From assembly GCA_010279815.1 (NCBI GenBank), contig QEOQ01000688.1, forward strand, positions 354,431 to 400,674: DNA of 46,244 nucleotides, in the 5' to 3' direction. The position numbers and the translations under genes were made by a program. The notes beneath the pieces are model-generated. The model saw only the letters and a program-made list of their open reading frames with translations. It was not told the origin of the DNA and searched no databases. Source of the stretch: Brachionus plicatilis. Taxonomy: Eukaryota > Rotifera > Eurotatoria > Ploima > Brachionidae. Shown in pieces: positions 20,401-32,735 of this stretch (within the stretch, counting starts at the first letter, position 1; each line of letters opens with the position of its first letter).

Positions 20401-22419
20401 AAGCTTAAGTTCTGAAAGACCTTAACATGTTCTGTAAATTGTAGCAACTGATACATTCTTTGTACCACCACTAAAAGTTGAATTGGATTTTTAATATAAT
20501 GTAATATCCCAAATTTACTATTTGCTGAGTTTTGCAGATTTATTGCAGAGTTTTACAAACACTATTTATTTTTATTTATATTAAAATCAAATTTAAATTT
20601 TACTCCTTAGTGAGAAAAAGAGTGAAATACTAAAAAAAAAAAATTATGAAAAAAATTTTACCAGCGAATCTTGGTGGTTTATGTTTGCTCCAAAGTTAGA
20701 CTCTTTTAAATTTGGCGCCATATGAGTGCGATCTTCGGCGCACTGAAAGGCCGAGTGCGGCCGATGCAACGAATCGAGTATGAACTTGATATTATTTTGA
20801 ATGCGCTGGAAGTCTCCATCACTATTAGACTCAGTGTCATCAATTAAATCTTTAAAAAACTTAAATTCATCTTCTCTTCCGCCTTTTCCTCTTTCTTCCA
20901 AGCTGTCCGGCATAATCTGCTTGCAATCAAAGCCATTTCTGTCCACACTGGCATTCTTCGCTTGAGACAAAAGTCCAAACTCGTTTTTTTTCCGATGGTT
21001 TCTTGTCGATTTGAAATAGTATGAGTTCAAGTGTTGGCTCTTTTTTTGGTCACTAGATCTAGCCAGTGTGTCGCTGCTGCTCGACTCGCCCTGGAGAGAC
21101 GAGGCCGGTATTTTGGTGGTAGTAGTGGTGGTCACCGTCTTGTACACAGGCACATCCGCACAAGTACACTTGCAGCAACAGCAGTGGAATCTGGTCTGCT
21201 CTACACACTTTTGCAGAGGAATCATCTTAAGCTTGTACTCGCTGCTGTCACGCTTGCTGGGTCCAAAGTCATGGACGGGCAGCTTTTTCAGACTGTGTCT
21301 CTTTCTTTCCTCACTCAGCCAGGATTCTCTTTTTTTCAAAATTTTGCTAGCTCGCCTGGTGTCGTGTGCGTCGCTGCTAGACGACGCCAAACTTGAGCTA
21401 GAGTCCAATTTTTTTTTTATCGGCTCCAGGTTAACATACGGCACCCTTTTCTCTCTGTCCAAATTTCGGCTAAAAATTTTCCTAAATATATTGCCGTCAT
21501 CGCAGATGCAGTCTTGGTTGTGTCTTGACTTGTCCAGGCTGTCTGACTCAAAGTGGCTTGTCCTGGGCTGAATTGTGGAATTGTTGCGCCTCGGACCCGG
21601 CGAGGACACGTCTGACTCGTTCACTGAGCTCATGTTGTACTTTTTGTTGAAATTTTTGACCAAAGTGAGGGCAGGCAGGTGGTAGCTATTGGTATCGCTG
21701 GGACTCTCAATGAGCGGCACGGCCATGTGGCCGTAGTTTGGCACATCGCTTTCTCTGGGCTCATCTTCCTCATCTTCATACTTTATCTTGAACACTGCAT
21801 TGGACATGGATATGTCGGTGTTAATGCCGACTTCGGTGGTTCGGACCAGCTTGAGGGAATCGGTGTGCAGGACCTTGTTTTTGAACGTGCTTATCTCGTT
21901 CATTGTTCGGTCTATTTCTGTCCTGAGCGCGTCCAGCTTGTCAAATTTGCTCTTTTCGGAGGCCGAAGAGGACGAGCAGTTTTTGTCGTCAAACGAAGAA
22001 AAAAGTCTGAGATCGTTGGTGTCCGAGTTGCTCACTTGGCTGGTCGATGGTTGCAGGACGGCGCTGGGCGAAGCTAAACTTCGTGCCATCTTAAAATTTT
22101 CCATCAGCCTGGTCACCTTTTCCCTGTTCGGGTCAAGGTTGCCGAGGTGGATCAGGGGCAGAAAAAAGTGCGACCAGCTGTCATTGGCCTGGCTGATTAT
22201 CTCCTTGAGGTGCTTGAAGCCGTGGGACGCGGGCGACGGCGGCCGCCGCTTCTCAAACATGGCCAGACACCTGGTCTTTGGGGCGTGCTTTTGGGGCCGC
22301 TCGGCCTCGCGACCCACCAAGTCGATGGTAAGGCGCTGCTCATCTTGGGTTATTTTCAGGCTTGGTTTGCTCGATTTTTTGGAGCTGTGTCCCAAAGCGC
22401 TCTTGGAATCGGGTGGCAT
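17450..22419 (-). CDS. Large Ser-rich protein of unknown function, two coding exons
   Basis: Exons 22419-20662 and 17842-17450 join in phase 0 across a 2819-bp GT-AG intron to give 716 residues. The start is the ATG at 22419 (MPPDSKSALGHSSKK); an in-frame stop lies just upstream, and an acceptor-like TTTTTTTAG at about 22470 suggests a 5'-UTR intron. The protein is hydrophilic and mostly disordered, rich in Ser, Lys and Asp, with no signal peptide or membrane segment. Visible parts are a helical N-terminal block (HGFKHLKEIISQANDSWSHF, about residues 65-85), an acidic patch KYEDEEDEPRE, a Cys cluster HCCCCKCTC near 405-415 followed by a Thr run, and basic Arg/Lys stretches such as KILKKRESWLSEERKRHS. 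The first exon is far more GC-rich than its surroundings. I do not recognise the family; a cytoskeletal or signalling scaffold is only a guess. Confidence 0.75.
18465..18910 (+). mobile_element. piggyBac-type transposon remnant
   Basis: TTAA (18465-18468) is followed by CACTAGAAGCACCAACGAGT and the palindrome GAGTCAAAATGACTC, a typical piggyBac end at its TTAA target. The end sequence recurs at about 18645-18675, so roughly 175 bp are tandemly duplicated. At 18821-18910 a short frame reads KATNFCSKCKKAECGYCTKE and on to ICKKCD, then stop. This is the Cys-rich C-terminal zinc motif of piggyBac transposases. The catalytic core is deleted and I found no intact right end. Confidence 0.75.
19340..19425 (+). 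mobile_element. LINE 3' tail fragment ending in (TAA)n
   Basis: GAGCTACCATAGGCGACCTC, TAGTCTTGCTGTAGC and a TAATAATAATAAT tail. Similar blocks (CTACCATAG, TAGTCTTGCT, GTAGC, then an ATTATT tail) occur on the minus strand at 35035-35115, directly after a LINE reading-frame end, so this is a 3'-UTR/tail piece of the same or a related LINE. It is interrupted in its tail by the hAT element that follows. Confidence 0.55.
19426..20202 (+). mobile_element. hAT transposon, internally deleted, with 8-bp target duplication
   Basis: The terminal inverted repeats are CAGACTTGGGA and its exact complement TCCCAAGTCTG. They are flanked by identical 8-bp ATAATAAT (19418-19425 and 20203-20210), although the site is a (TAA)n tract and so less diagnostic. 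Both subterminal regions carry many copies of ACTGATACTG/CAGTATCAGT, likely transposase-binding repeats. In the interior, 19765-19893 encodes the C-terminal hAT dimerisation region, confirming the superfamily. The 777-bp length shows that most of the transposase has been lost. Confidence 0.85.
19741..19893 (+). pseudogene. hAT transposase C-terminal dimerisation domain fragment
   Basis: The frame reads IQATSAKIEQVFLVSGFLM, then RPHRSRFTYNNLSNLMFLKC, then NKDYL and a stop. This matches the hAT C-terminal pattern (ATSA-x2-E-x-VFS-x-SG...R-x-R-x3...NL-x3-LFLKCN). It is only about 50 codons long, and the rest of the transposase is missing. Confidence 0.8.
20350..20575. repeat. Partial relative of the 7.8-kb foldback element
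   Basis: It contains GTGAATTTTAGTACAAATAA, like the terminal GTGAAATTCAGTACAAAA at 8144-8160, and further in GAGTTTTGCAGATTTATTGC-type motifs. The second end is not clear, so this looks like a degraded copy. Another isolated end copy (TGTGAAATTTTAGTACAA) lies near 14185-14202. Confidence 0.4.
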
Positions 22420-25400
22420 GTTGGTCAATGGCCAAAGCTAGTCTGTCACATTAGGCTCTAGGTGGTATCTAAAAAAATTGTTTGCCAAACATTTAGATCT
22501 GTGATCTGGACATAAATCAACTGTGGAAAATAAGTGATTAATCTATTAAATTGATATTAGGGGTTTAGATTGAATTTAGGATGTCAATTGGGGGCTTGAA
22601 GAGGACTCGAAGCGATCTGTAATCATTTGTTTGCTCGACATGCAAACAAATGATTACTCAGCGCAAACATGAAGCCATATCAATTTAGAGATTAAGCTGA
22701 TCCAGAGAAAAAATCTTTTGTTAACTTTTTTTTGGTCAAAAATTTGACCAATTTTACTTTTTTTCACGATTATTTTCTCCTATGTCTGTGTTTATTCTAA
22801 GTTTGTGAGAAAAGTTGGCCTGAGATTTTATCTTGACCGTAGCCAAGATGTCAAATTAATTTTTGAATTTTTTTTAGTGTACAAAATTTTTGCCAATCTG
22901 GTCATTTAAGTCTAGATCTTATAAAAGTTGATGTGAAAATGTGATGCCAACAAAATAATTCTTAAAATGATTTAAAAAGCTCACTTTTTAAACCATTTAA
23001 AAATTAATCGATCCGTAAAGTTTGATTCATCTCTCAAATCATCATTTACATTTTAATCTGTAATTTTAAATTAAAAATTGAATATTAAATTATTTATAAT
23101 TGTTCCAATGAAATATTAATAATTAAAATTGATATTTAAAATTGTGTTTTGAATAATTTTTAAACTTATTTTGCTTATTTTTGATAATTGATTTTGTCTG
23201 GAAAATCGGTCCAAAAAAATCTAAAATTGGTAATTACAATTTCTTCATTTAAATTTAACTTCGGTGAGGGAAAATTAACTTAAAAAAATATCACTGAAAA
23301 ACTTTTGCAGTAGCTTGATTTAGATGATAAAATTTTAATAATTCATTTAAAGATAAATTTAATTTAATACAATTTTTTTATACTTTTTTCTTATTAAATT
23401 CAATGTAAAATTTTGCCTTCTTTGAACAATTTTCGGAATTTCAAGTTCAGAACCAATTTTAGAATTTTTTTATATAAAAAATAAAATTATTTATTAAATT
23501 TTTTTCACTAATTTTTCTATTATTTACAACAGCATTTATCTGATGAACAAAATTTTATCTTTTTTTTTTAATTTCTGTTTTAAATAGGAATAAAAGTTAA
23601 ACTTTTTGGAATCTGAGAATAAAAAAAGGTTTTTGACTTATTCATTTTTTAAAGTTGAAAAAAATCCAATTTAACAAACAAACCTATCACAAAAAAAAAT
23701 TTTCATGTAAAGTATTTAAAATTTGTTTATTAAAATTAATATTTTTTTAAACTGTATTAATTGATAATTGTTGAAATTTAAATTTACAAATCACCTTTAT
23801 AACCAAGATATAAGCCCAATTCAGCCTCTTGTAATAAATAAAAAAATTTTTTGACTTCAAACAATATTTTAAAAAATCATTTTTTTGATTTTGATGAAAA
23901 AAACTTCACTCTTTGCCATGATAATTCAGTCGGCTAATTAACCCATTAATAAGTCAAATTAGAAAAAAAAACACGAATCTATCAAAAAAATTTCCAAAAA
24001 TTACATTAAATCTTTGAATTGTTGCAATTAAAATTTTTTTATTCGATTTGAAATAGCATCTCATGAAGAATGTTTTTGTGTAATGTTACAAGGTTCGCTT
24101 AACGTTGAGATAATGAAAGTTTGATTGAAATTTTGGACTAGTTTTTGAATTCTGATTCAGAGGGTCTCCTTCCAATAGCTTTTTTTTTAGTCACAAAATT
24201 TTAATTTTGAACAAAATTATCTAGGGTTGAAATTTTTGTTGAATAAAAATTTATTTTTTTTTATTTTCTTATTTATTTCTTTTACCTATTTTTATCCAAC
24301 ACTTACCATAGCCAAGTCACTTCATTCAAAACTAGTGAAAAATGAGATCTATAGAGCTAATTGGTATCTGAGTAGAAGTGGCCTTTGAAACCAAAAAATC
24401 AAGAAACAGCTTAAGATTTATGTAAAAAAAATAAGCAATCGCGGCAATTTGGAAAAATTGAAGCCTTGTTTTTAAGATTTTTACCAAAGCTCTTCTTTAG
24501 ACTTAATCTTAAATACATAATTATTAAATTTTGTTTGAAAAATAAAAAGTATCAGTGAGCTAACATGAGAGTGATTTATCAATAAATCATTAATTTAGGG
24601 CAGTGTTATAAATGAGCCATTATTACTTTTTGACCGGCCCATTTAGGGCCAAATACTAAAATAATAAATTATTTGATTTTACTTAATAGTTGTCATTTGA
24701 AGCTTTATGTTTTGACTCAACATAAAAACGTTTTTTCGACTAAAATATTTTTTGAAAAAAAAAATTTTTCCTCTTCCATTTTTACTATCACTTGGAAAGA
24801 GTGACAAATAATTAAAAAAAGTTTTTCAAGACAAAGACATGCTATTTTGTTTTAAGTTAAAATTTTGTTTTCAAATTCGATCAGTGTTCGTAATTAAGAG
24901 ACTAGATGGAATGTTATTTATTCCAACAGAGAGAAAAATGTTCATTTTCTAGATGAGAAACAAAACTTCATTTGATTAGTGCCTTAAGTCATGGTTGGCT
25001 GAGCACTGAAAAATTAGAGTCTCCAAATGAATAAAAGAAATAGAAAAAGATGAACAAAATATTACATTGTTTTATTTAAAAATCACAGTAATTATTGATA
25101 ATTTACTTAAATTTTACCTTAATAACATAAAAAGAAAATCAATTAGCAAAAACATTCATCAAATGTTGAGGTAAATTTTTGAAGTAAATTTTGTAACTTA
25201 TTCTTGTGTATAGAAAATTTTTATTATTAATTTCAAAAAAAATAAATTTATAAACACAGCTTTGCTTGAGGCCGAATTGATGGTCAATCTCAATTTTTCA
25301 AAGAGTTTCTTGATATAAACCAATTATTAATTATCTCTTCATTAAAATGTACATCATTTAACCTCATTTTCGAGATCGATGATTACTTTTAATTTATGGT

Positions 25401-28400
25401 CACTACGGTGGACCTGATTCCAACATCACATCAAGCTATTTAAAATGACCCGTCTTGAACACTACAAGTAACTTTGAAATTTTTAATTTTATACTTATTT
25501 TAAACGCATATCAAATGAAACCGAAACCAAGGCTAATGACATATTAATTTTCTTTTTTAAACAAAAAAAAAAGCATTCAAGCTTTGACATCAAATTTAAG
25601 TTTTCACTTAACTTTTTTTTTTTAATTTTTAGGATCATAGAAGTTCTAATCTGAAGAACGATGCTTTGCTCTTGAACTTAATCTAAAACTGATCTTAACA
25701 ATTAAATATAAAGCGTTCTTGTAAATATTTATCATTTAGATTTAATTTTATGTTCAAATGTCATCAAGCTCTGGGTAATTTAGCAAATTTGTACTGAAAA
25801 TATCCCGATTTTCTAAAATAATTGACTGGCTCCAAGACTTAAAAGTTAATTAAAAAATTCTCTGATTGAGTAGGGTTAAAATCGCTCTGGAAGGTTTTTT
25901 GGGCAGCTTAGTAAATAATGATGATTGATGCTTCAAACAAAGGTCATTTTTTAAATGTTGAATTTTTATTAATATTAGTCACAGTTAAAATTTTGAAATA
26001 AATTTTGAAATATTTTTTATCATTTTTAAAATACGATGTCACAAAAAAATTAGTTTGAGTGCAAATTTTAGACCCAAACCAAAATAAAATCTATTTTATA
26101 AAAAATAAATATTTTTATATTAAAAAATTTTTGAAGATAAATAAAAATTGAATCTCAAAAATTTTTTCTGTGAAATTCAAATTTCGAAAAGTTCTTAATT
26201 GATATTTTTTTTTAATAATGCAACTTTTAAAACAACTACCGAAAAAAATAAAAGAAAATTTAACATTATATTAAACAAACTTTTATTTTAATTAAACAAG
26301 TTATGTTTCTATAAGAAAAATAAATACCTTAATAGTTTTTCTCGTGAAAATTTACCAATTTTTAATTTTGATAATGACACCAAGATCGAAAAAAAAACTA
26401 ACCAAAAAAATATTATTTACAATAAACATCAAATATTTCAATAATGAAAAAAAATGAAAATTTTTACAAAAATCTTCATTTTATTTCAAAATTTACATAT
26501 CTGTTTTTTTTTGGAAATCTCACTTTTATGTTAAAGCTAAAATATTGAGTCATTTTTTGATGAAAAAAACTGCCATTTAAAGTTGTAAAGAACTTATAAA
26601 TTAAAGAGGGAAAAATTAATTTAATAAATTATAAAAAAAATTTAATTTTGAATTTTATAAAAACAAAATAATTATGATTTTTACCAAAAGCATTAAATTT
26701 TGTATTTAAATGGAGTTTTTGATCAATCAGAAATCAGTTTCATATAAAAATATCAACCAAGTTAAAATTATGAAGAATGGTATAATGTTATTAATTTTAC
26801 TTTTCCTTATTTTTTTGTTTTTTGCATACTATTTCAGAAAAATTATAAAAAAAAATTTCTTAATTATTTAGTATTTAAAATGAAAATTTTCTTTTTGCAA
26901 AAAAAGTAAAAAAAAGAGTGTAAGAATGTAAAATTATTTAGCTCTTGCCTTAATTTGAGAAGAATATTTCCAAAGAAAAAATTTATTTAAAAAATTTTAA
27001 AACTTAAAAACACAGTTTTTTAAAATGATCCTTTAAAAAAATAATTAAAAATTAAAAAAAAATTAATATAGGTTTAAATTTTAAGTCCAAATGTTTGCAA
27101 TTTAATTAAAGAATGGTTTTTGCTTTCTTTTAAATTAAAATTTTTTCATCTTATTCCATTTCGTCCTTTTAACCATGATATTTAATTATTCAATTTTAAT
27201 TGAATGACCCAAAGGCCAGCTGTAAGTAGCGCCCTTCTTTGAGCATCAAATAAATTTTTTTTTAAATAAAAGAAAAAATATTTCTGTAAAAATTAAAAGA
27301 AATGTTACAAATAAGGCCATAAGTTTTAGCTATTTTAAATATGTTTTAAAAATTACAATATGAGTTCTAAAAAATTAAACTTGAAAAATATTTGTAAGAA
27401 ATAATATTAGTTTTTGTCATTATTATTAAAATAGAATTTAGCATTTTATTTCGTTTTGTCCTGCTTATCATGATATCTAAAAAAAAAAGCATTCTGAAAT
27501 TAACGTTAGACAAATTCACAACATTTACTGATCAACAATTAAAAAAATCTAAAAAGAATAAAAATTCATTTATAGAACTCATATTTTTTTGTTGAGCTTT
27601 AAAAACTTATTACTAAAAAAACATTGATCTATATTTCCTGATAGAAATATCAATATTATACAAATATATTTTCACAGCATGCTGAATTTGCATTTTAATT
27701 GCCAAAAAGCTAATGATCCTAGTCAAAAAAATTAATAAAAAATGATAAATTTTTTTTCAAAATTAAAAATAAAATTGAGCCTTTATGAAATATTTGTTCT
27801 AACTCTTGAATTTTATATAATACTCTAATGGGCATATTGGTCTAATCAGTATCAGGTTTCGTTTAAAAAAGCAAACAGAACATTTTCTTAAATTGAATTT
27901 ATTTTTCACTTAATTTTAGGTTATTTTGAAATGAAAACTCATTAAAAATTAAGTACTCTTTTCGACTAAAAAAACAAAGATGCTAAACAAAAAAAAAACA
28001 AAAACAAATTAGAAAAACCGTCGTCTTGCAGAAAAATAACTGCTACTTAAGGCATTTTTTAATTTGTTTCATTAGGAGATATTTTGTTAAAGCTGAATTT
28101 ATCATTTATAAAATACCAATAATTTAGTATCGTTGTCTTATTGCTTCGAATAAAATGTAAACTAATTAAACAAGTTAATTTAAATCTCATGATTTAGAAT
28201 AGAGATTTGCTTTATTATTTACAAATAGCCATTGGTATGATATTGTTTACAAATGGTCTAACAAAGTTATTAAATCAATCCTCTGACTATAAATGCAAGC
28301 TGAAAAAAATAAACACTTAGAGAAAACTTAATTTTTTTAAATTGGGCGAAAAATTTTGGCCTAAATTCAAAAAAAAATTATTTCTAAGATTTTTTGAAAA

Positions 28401-31400
28401 AGAAAAAACTTCAAGACAAACATTTAAAATAAAATATTGAATGATTAAATCTTTTAAAATTGATTTTTTAAAATTTATTACTAGCTTTTTGTGATTGATA
28501 TAAAATAATCTTGACCTAAGAATTTTTCAATGATTAATCTTAAAAAAATTTGATTGATATTTGTACTTTTAGTTAAAGAGATTTGGCGAAGCGAAAATTG
28601 TCTCATTAAAAATCCAATGTCAAAGGTTTGCTTGATCGTGATAGAAACTGATAAAGAATACTTTTATTGTGAAATAAAAATTTAAAATAAAAAATGAATA
28701 TCTAATAAAGCTTGATGTTTTTTCTTGTATAAAATTAGATTCTTGTAAGCAATATACAAATTTTGAGAATACCAAAATCATTTTTTTGTTTTATGCAATT
28801 AAATCAAACCATTCAAACAAACAAAAAAAACACTGATAGAATAAATTTAATGAAATAATGAGATCTACAAATGTTTAAGTGTAACAACTCGACAAGTTTA
28901 GTAAACAAAAATCTCATCTATTTTCCATTACATATGAGAGGGGACAAGATAAATTGTGAAATGAATACAAAAAAATATTTTCACTCTAAATGATTTTGTT
29001 ATCTAGAAAAATATTTTCCATTTAGGTTGTAATTCAAATCTCGCTTGTAATTATAAATGAGGTTTAAGCTAGAAAACTAAAAATTGACTTTTTCCTATTT
29101 ATTTCTTGAATAGAAAAACTTTGAATTAAAAAAAAAGACAAGCAGATTAAGTAGTTAGAGATAATATTCTAAGAGTCAATTTTAAATATAAAATTTTACT
29201 ATTTGTTTTACGTGAAACTTTGTATAATATTTAAAATTTTTTTAAAATTTTTTCAAGGCAAATAATATCATTTTTTGTCGTCAAGTTGGTATTTAAAATA
29301 TCGACGTTGTTAACTATTTTGATATTTTTAAAATCTAAACCTGTTTGGTCTAACTGGTAATTATTTCACAATTTCATGTTCTTTGCTATTTTGTATCTTA
29401 AAATTTTCATATGAAAAATTTTTTTTTTATTTTTAAATAAATCCTAAAAAAATCTTAATTTTTATTTGTACTTTAAGCCAGAAATTAAATGTAAAATTAA
29501 ATCAAATCTTATTTTTCAAAAAACCATTTAAAATCAAATTAAAAACAGATCTTTGAATTTAGAGAAATAAATTATTTGCCGAGTTCTGAACTTCTAATTT
29601 GGAAGAATAATATTTTTTGTCTATAGTCATAGAATTTATTTTGTTATTCAAAATTTTCAAAAAACAATTTTTAACTCATTTAATAAATGATAATTTTAAT
29701 TCTCAATTGGAATACAAAAAAATAAAGAAGATTTTTTGATTAATGAAAAAAATTATTCTTTTTTAATGTCGGCATTTTGAACTAGAAAAAATTTTATTAA
29801 ATCTAGCTTTTTTTCCACTTTACTTAAAATTAAATTTATTACAGTTCTCAGAAAAGCGCTTTGTCAAAAATTGCGCGAGCCAGATTAATTTAAAGACCAA
29901 AATTGTTAAAAACTATAATTATACGAATAAAATAAAATTTTAAAACAAGTCCAAGAATTTTTTCTTATCAAACCTTAGACTCTAAAATTTAGAAAATAAG
30001 TGATCGCATAAAAACAAAAGAAAATATGAAAACCCGTAAATAAGCAAAATTATTACCAAATTAAATAGCCCTAATTTTTTCTTTTGTTCCAAAATTTTCT
30101 TTAACAACCATTCTAACACGTAGTTTGTTCATCGAAAAAAAATATTTACATCCAAATTAAATAATTGAACATAAACAATCTTAAATTAGTATTTTCGAAA
30201 AAAATAGTCATGCTTTTCAAAATTAAAATTTTTCTCACTCAAAAATGATCAAATTAAAAAAAAATATTTTAAATTGAAAAACAATTATTTAAATCAACTA
30301 TTATTGAGCTATTTAAACAAATTTCTATTTTAAATTTTAATTTTTTGATCAATTTTTGAGTTGTTGATGATAAATAATACTCCTAAAAATAGATTAAAAT
30401 ATTAAAACGAGATAGGATAAACTAGTATAGCTTTAATAAGCTAAATATCAATCAAACGTCAATCTATTTGCCAAGAATTTATGTCGGCACGCATTTTTAA
30501 TACTGAGAGCAAAAAAAACCCTATTTAGTAGATAAATTGATACTAAAATGGTCATGTAAAATTAGACATCCTTCTCTGGTTAACTATTTTTTGAATTTAT
30601 TAAATTAGATTAAGCGCAGTTTGACAAAATGAAAATACCAAATCCTTTACTAGGCATTTTTCTATTTAAAAGCTTTTTGTAAATTTTTCTATCATTAATG
30701 TAAGGGTCTAGTAGTGAAAATAAATTGAAATTTGAATCTTTTTTAAAAACAAATCCTTATGGTCAACAGGTTTTCTTACTTTTTAAAACCTGTTTTTTTT
30801 TTCAATTTAAAATGTCTCTGTTTAGAAAATAATTTAAGATGATCAATTTGATACATTTAGTCATCCATGTCTACTCTATTCTCTAGACATGTTGCGTTAG
30901 TTCGAGCTATCAAGTTTTAGTTTAGTAAAATTAGATCTGGTCTAAGATAAAAATTTACAAAAATGTTCTACCGTCTAAGCATCGACTAGATCGGAGTAGA
31001 TGACCTGATTTAATCAAAAGTAAAGTCTGTAGTTTTAATACTTTGATGCTTTAAATTATTCCAATTGAGCTAAAATTTATCTAAAATTTTAAATTTAATC
31101 GAAATTTTAAATTTTTCCCAAAGACTTAACACAATATTAATGTAATTTAAACACTTCTTATCAAGATCAGTATCGAATTTTAATGATAGCGATTAAGCTT
31201 TGAATTTTTAAAAAAATTTCGCGATTAAAAAAACTATCTAAAGAAAGGGCAAAATTAAAAAATAAATTTTTTTGATCTTTTCATTGTTTAAAAATAAGAT
31301 TTAGGAATCAAATTTTTTGTTGAAAATAGATGCATTTTTATTTTGGATAGTGATTGTTTAGCTTCTATTAAACTTAGATTCATAAATATACAAGAAAATT

Positions 31401-32735
31401 AATTTTTTCTTAAAACTTCAATCTAAAATTTAATTCTAGCTTTTGTTCAAAAAATAATATTAAATTTTGGGTATATAATTGATTTTGTTATTTTAAAAAG
31501 CGAGTGTTTCTTCAAACCGCATATGTCCCAATTTAAAGCCTATGATCCTATTATTTTTTTTTCTAAAAATAAAAAAATTTGATTTTATTAAAATCTTTTA
31601 TATTATATAATATTTGATATTTTCTCATGCTTGATCAATTCTGTCCTAGAATTTTTACAATTAGCTTTTGCAAATAAAAATCTAAAAAAATAAATTTTTT
31701 TAAAAAAGCTCTTTTAATTTTGACTTGATGATAAGTCCAATCGAGTTCACTTATTGATGTCCAAAAATTTTCTTTAATAATTAATCACTCACTCATTTGA
31801 ATAAAAATGATCAAATAATTTTTTTTGTTCAAAGCATTAAACAAGTCTAAAACTTTTATCAAAATTATTTTGAACTAAAAGCAATTTAATTTAAAGTATT
31901 TAAAAAATTTTGAAATTTGAATTGGCCAGCATTTCGAAAATCTTATTTCTTTATTTATCTAAAGCACAAATTCTTCAAACATAAAACAGAAAAATTAGCA
32001 AAACAAAATTTAAAATTAAGATTATCATTTCAAATATTTTTAATAAAATATAAGCAAGAATATAATTATTATTAAGAACTTAAATGAATAATTTTTATTC
32101 AAAGTAAAAATTATAATATTTAGAAAAAAATTTCTTTTTTTCTTTTTTTTTCTTTTTTTCACTAAATAAAACACATTCAGGCCGGTATTTTTCTCTAAAT
32201 AGATCTGTACCTCAGATTTGGGACATTAAATCATTTGATTCTCATTTCATACAGATCATTACACTCCCGAAGATAGGCTTTTATTTTAACTGATATTCGA
32301 ATTTAGGTAAATTTAAAACTCAAGAAAAAAATTCTCTATAAATTTTTATTTTAAAAGACAATTTAATTTTCAGAGGATTAATTTTTGACTATTTTTATTA
32401 AAGAGGATAGTTATTTATAAGACTGAGGGATGTTCAAAATTTTATTTTGCTGTCATTTTTACTATTAAGTCCAGTAGGAAGTACTTGTGGAAGACTTTGA
32501 TTTATCATTTCGAGTCTATTAGTAGAATTAAATTTTTCTTCAATGCAAAAACAAAAAAATAACACGCCATTATAATAAACGAGAAAATAAATATTTCATA
32601 AAATATAAATTATTCTTTATATATTTTTATTTTCTAAAAAAAAAATTAATTTATTCCAACAAAAATTATTTCTAGAAAATCAAAAATAAAACCTAAAAAA
32701 AAACAACATATCTGAATGAGCAAAGGAACAAAAAA
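22420..32735. other. 10.3-kb gene-free region between the divergent Ser-rich and BAZ2-like genes
   Basis: I read both strands and found no convincing exon, RNA gene or intact transposon. The 5'-UTR exons and promoters of both flanking genes probably lie here. Local structures include a 16-bp perfect hairpin at 22619-22657, a weak inverted repeat around 30860-31015 (CATGTCT/AGACATG and GTCATC...GAGTAGATGAC) and a polypyrimidine run at 32130-32160. Confidence 0.55.
22619..22657. repeat. Perfect 16-bp hairpin upstream of the Ser-rich gene
   Basis: GTAATCATTTGTTTGC, a 7-base loop, then GCAAACAAATGATTAC. The stem is perfect and sits about 200 bp upstream of the start codon of the minus-strand gene. 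It could be a palindromic regulatory site or the scar of a small element. The stem is too short for a typical microRNA precursor. Confidence 0.7.

Larger units (their letters stand above)
17843..20661 (-). other. Intron of the Ser-rich gene, packed with transposon remnants
   Basis: The donor GTAAAA (20661 downward) and an acceptor ending TTTTCAAG before 17842 keep the frame open. The intron contains a piggyBac piece, a LINE tail, an hAT element and a foldback-related copy, each listed separately. Confidence 0.65.

Noticed and set aside
21031..22461. Several long plus-strand open frames opposite the Ser-rich exon
   Set aside because: They overlap a long minus-strand exon with a consistent splice partner. 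The local GC-richness lowers stop frequency on both strands, and the products are low-complexity with no family features.
30860..31020. Weak inverted repeat suggesting a MITE
   Set aside because: Only short pairs (7-11 bases) match and no target duplication was found. It is noted within the gene-free block but not called as an element.
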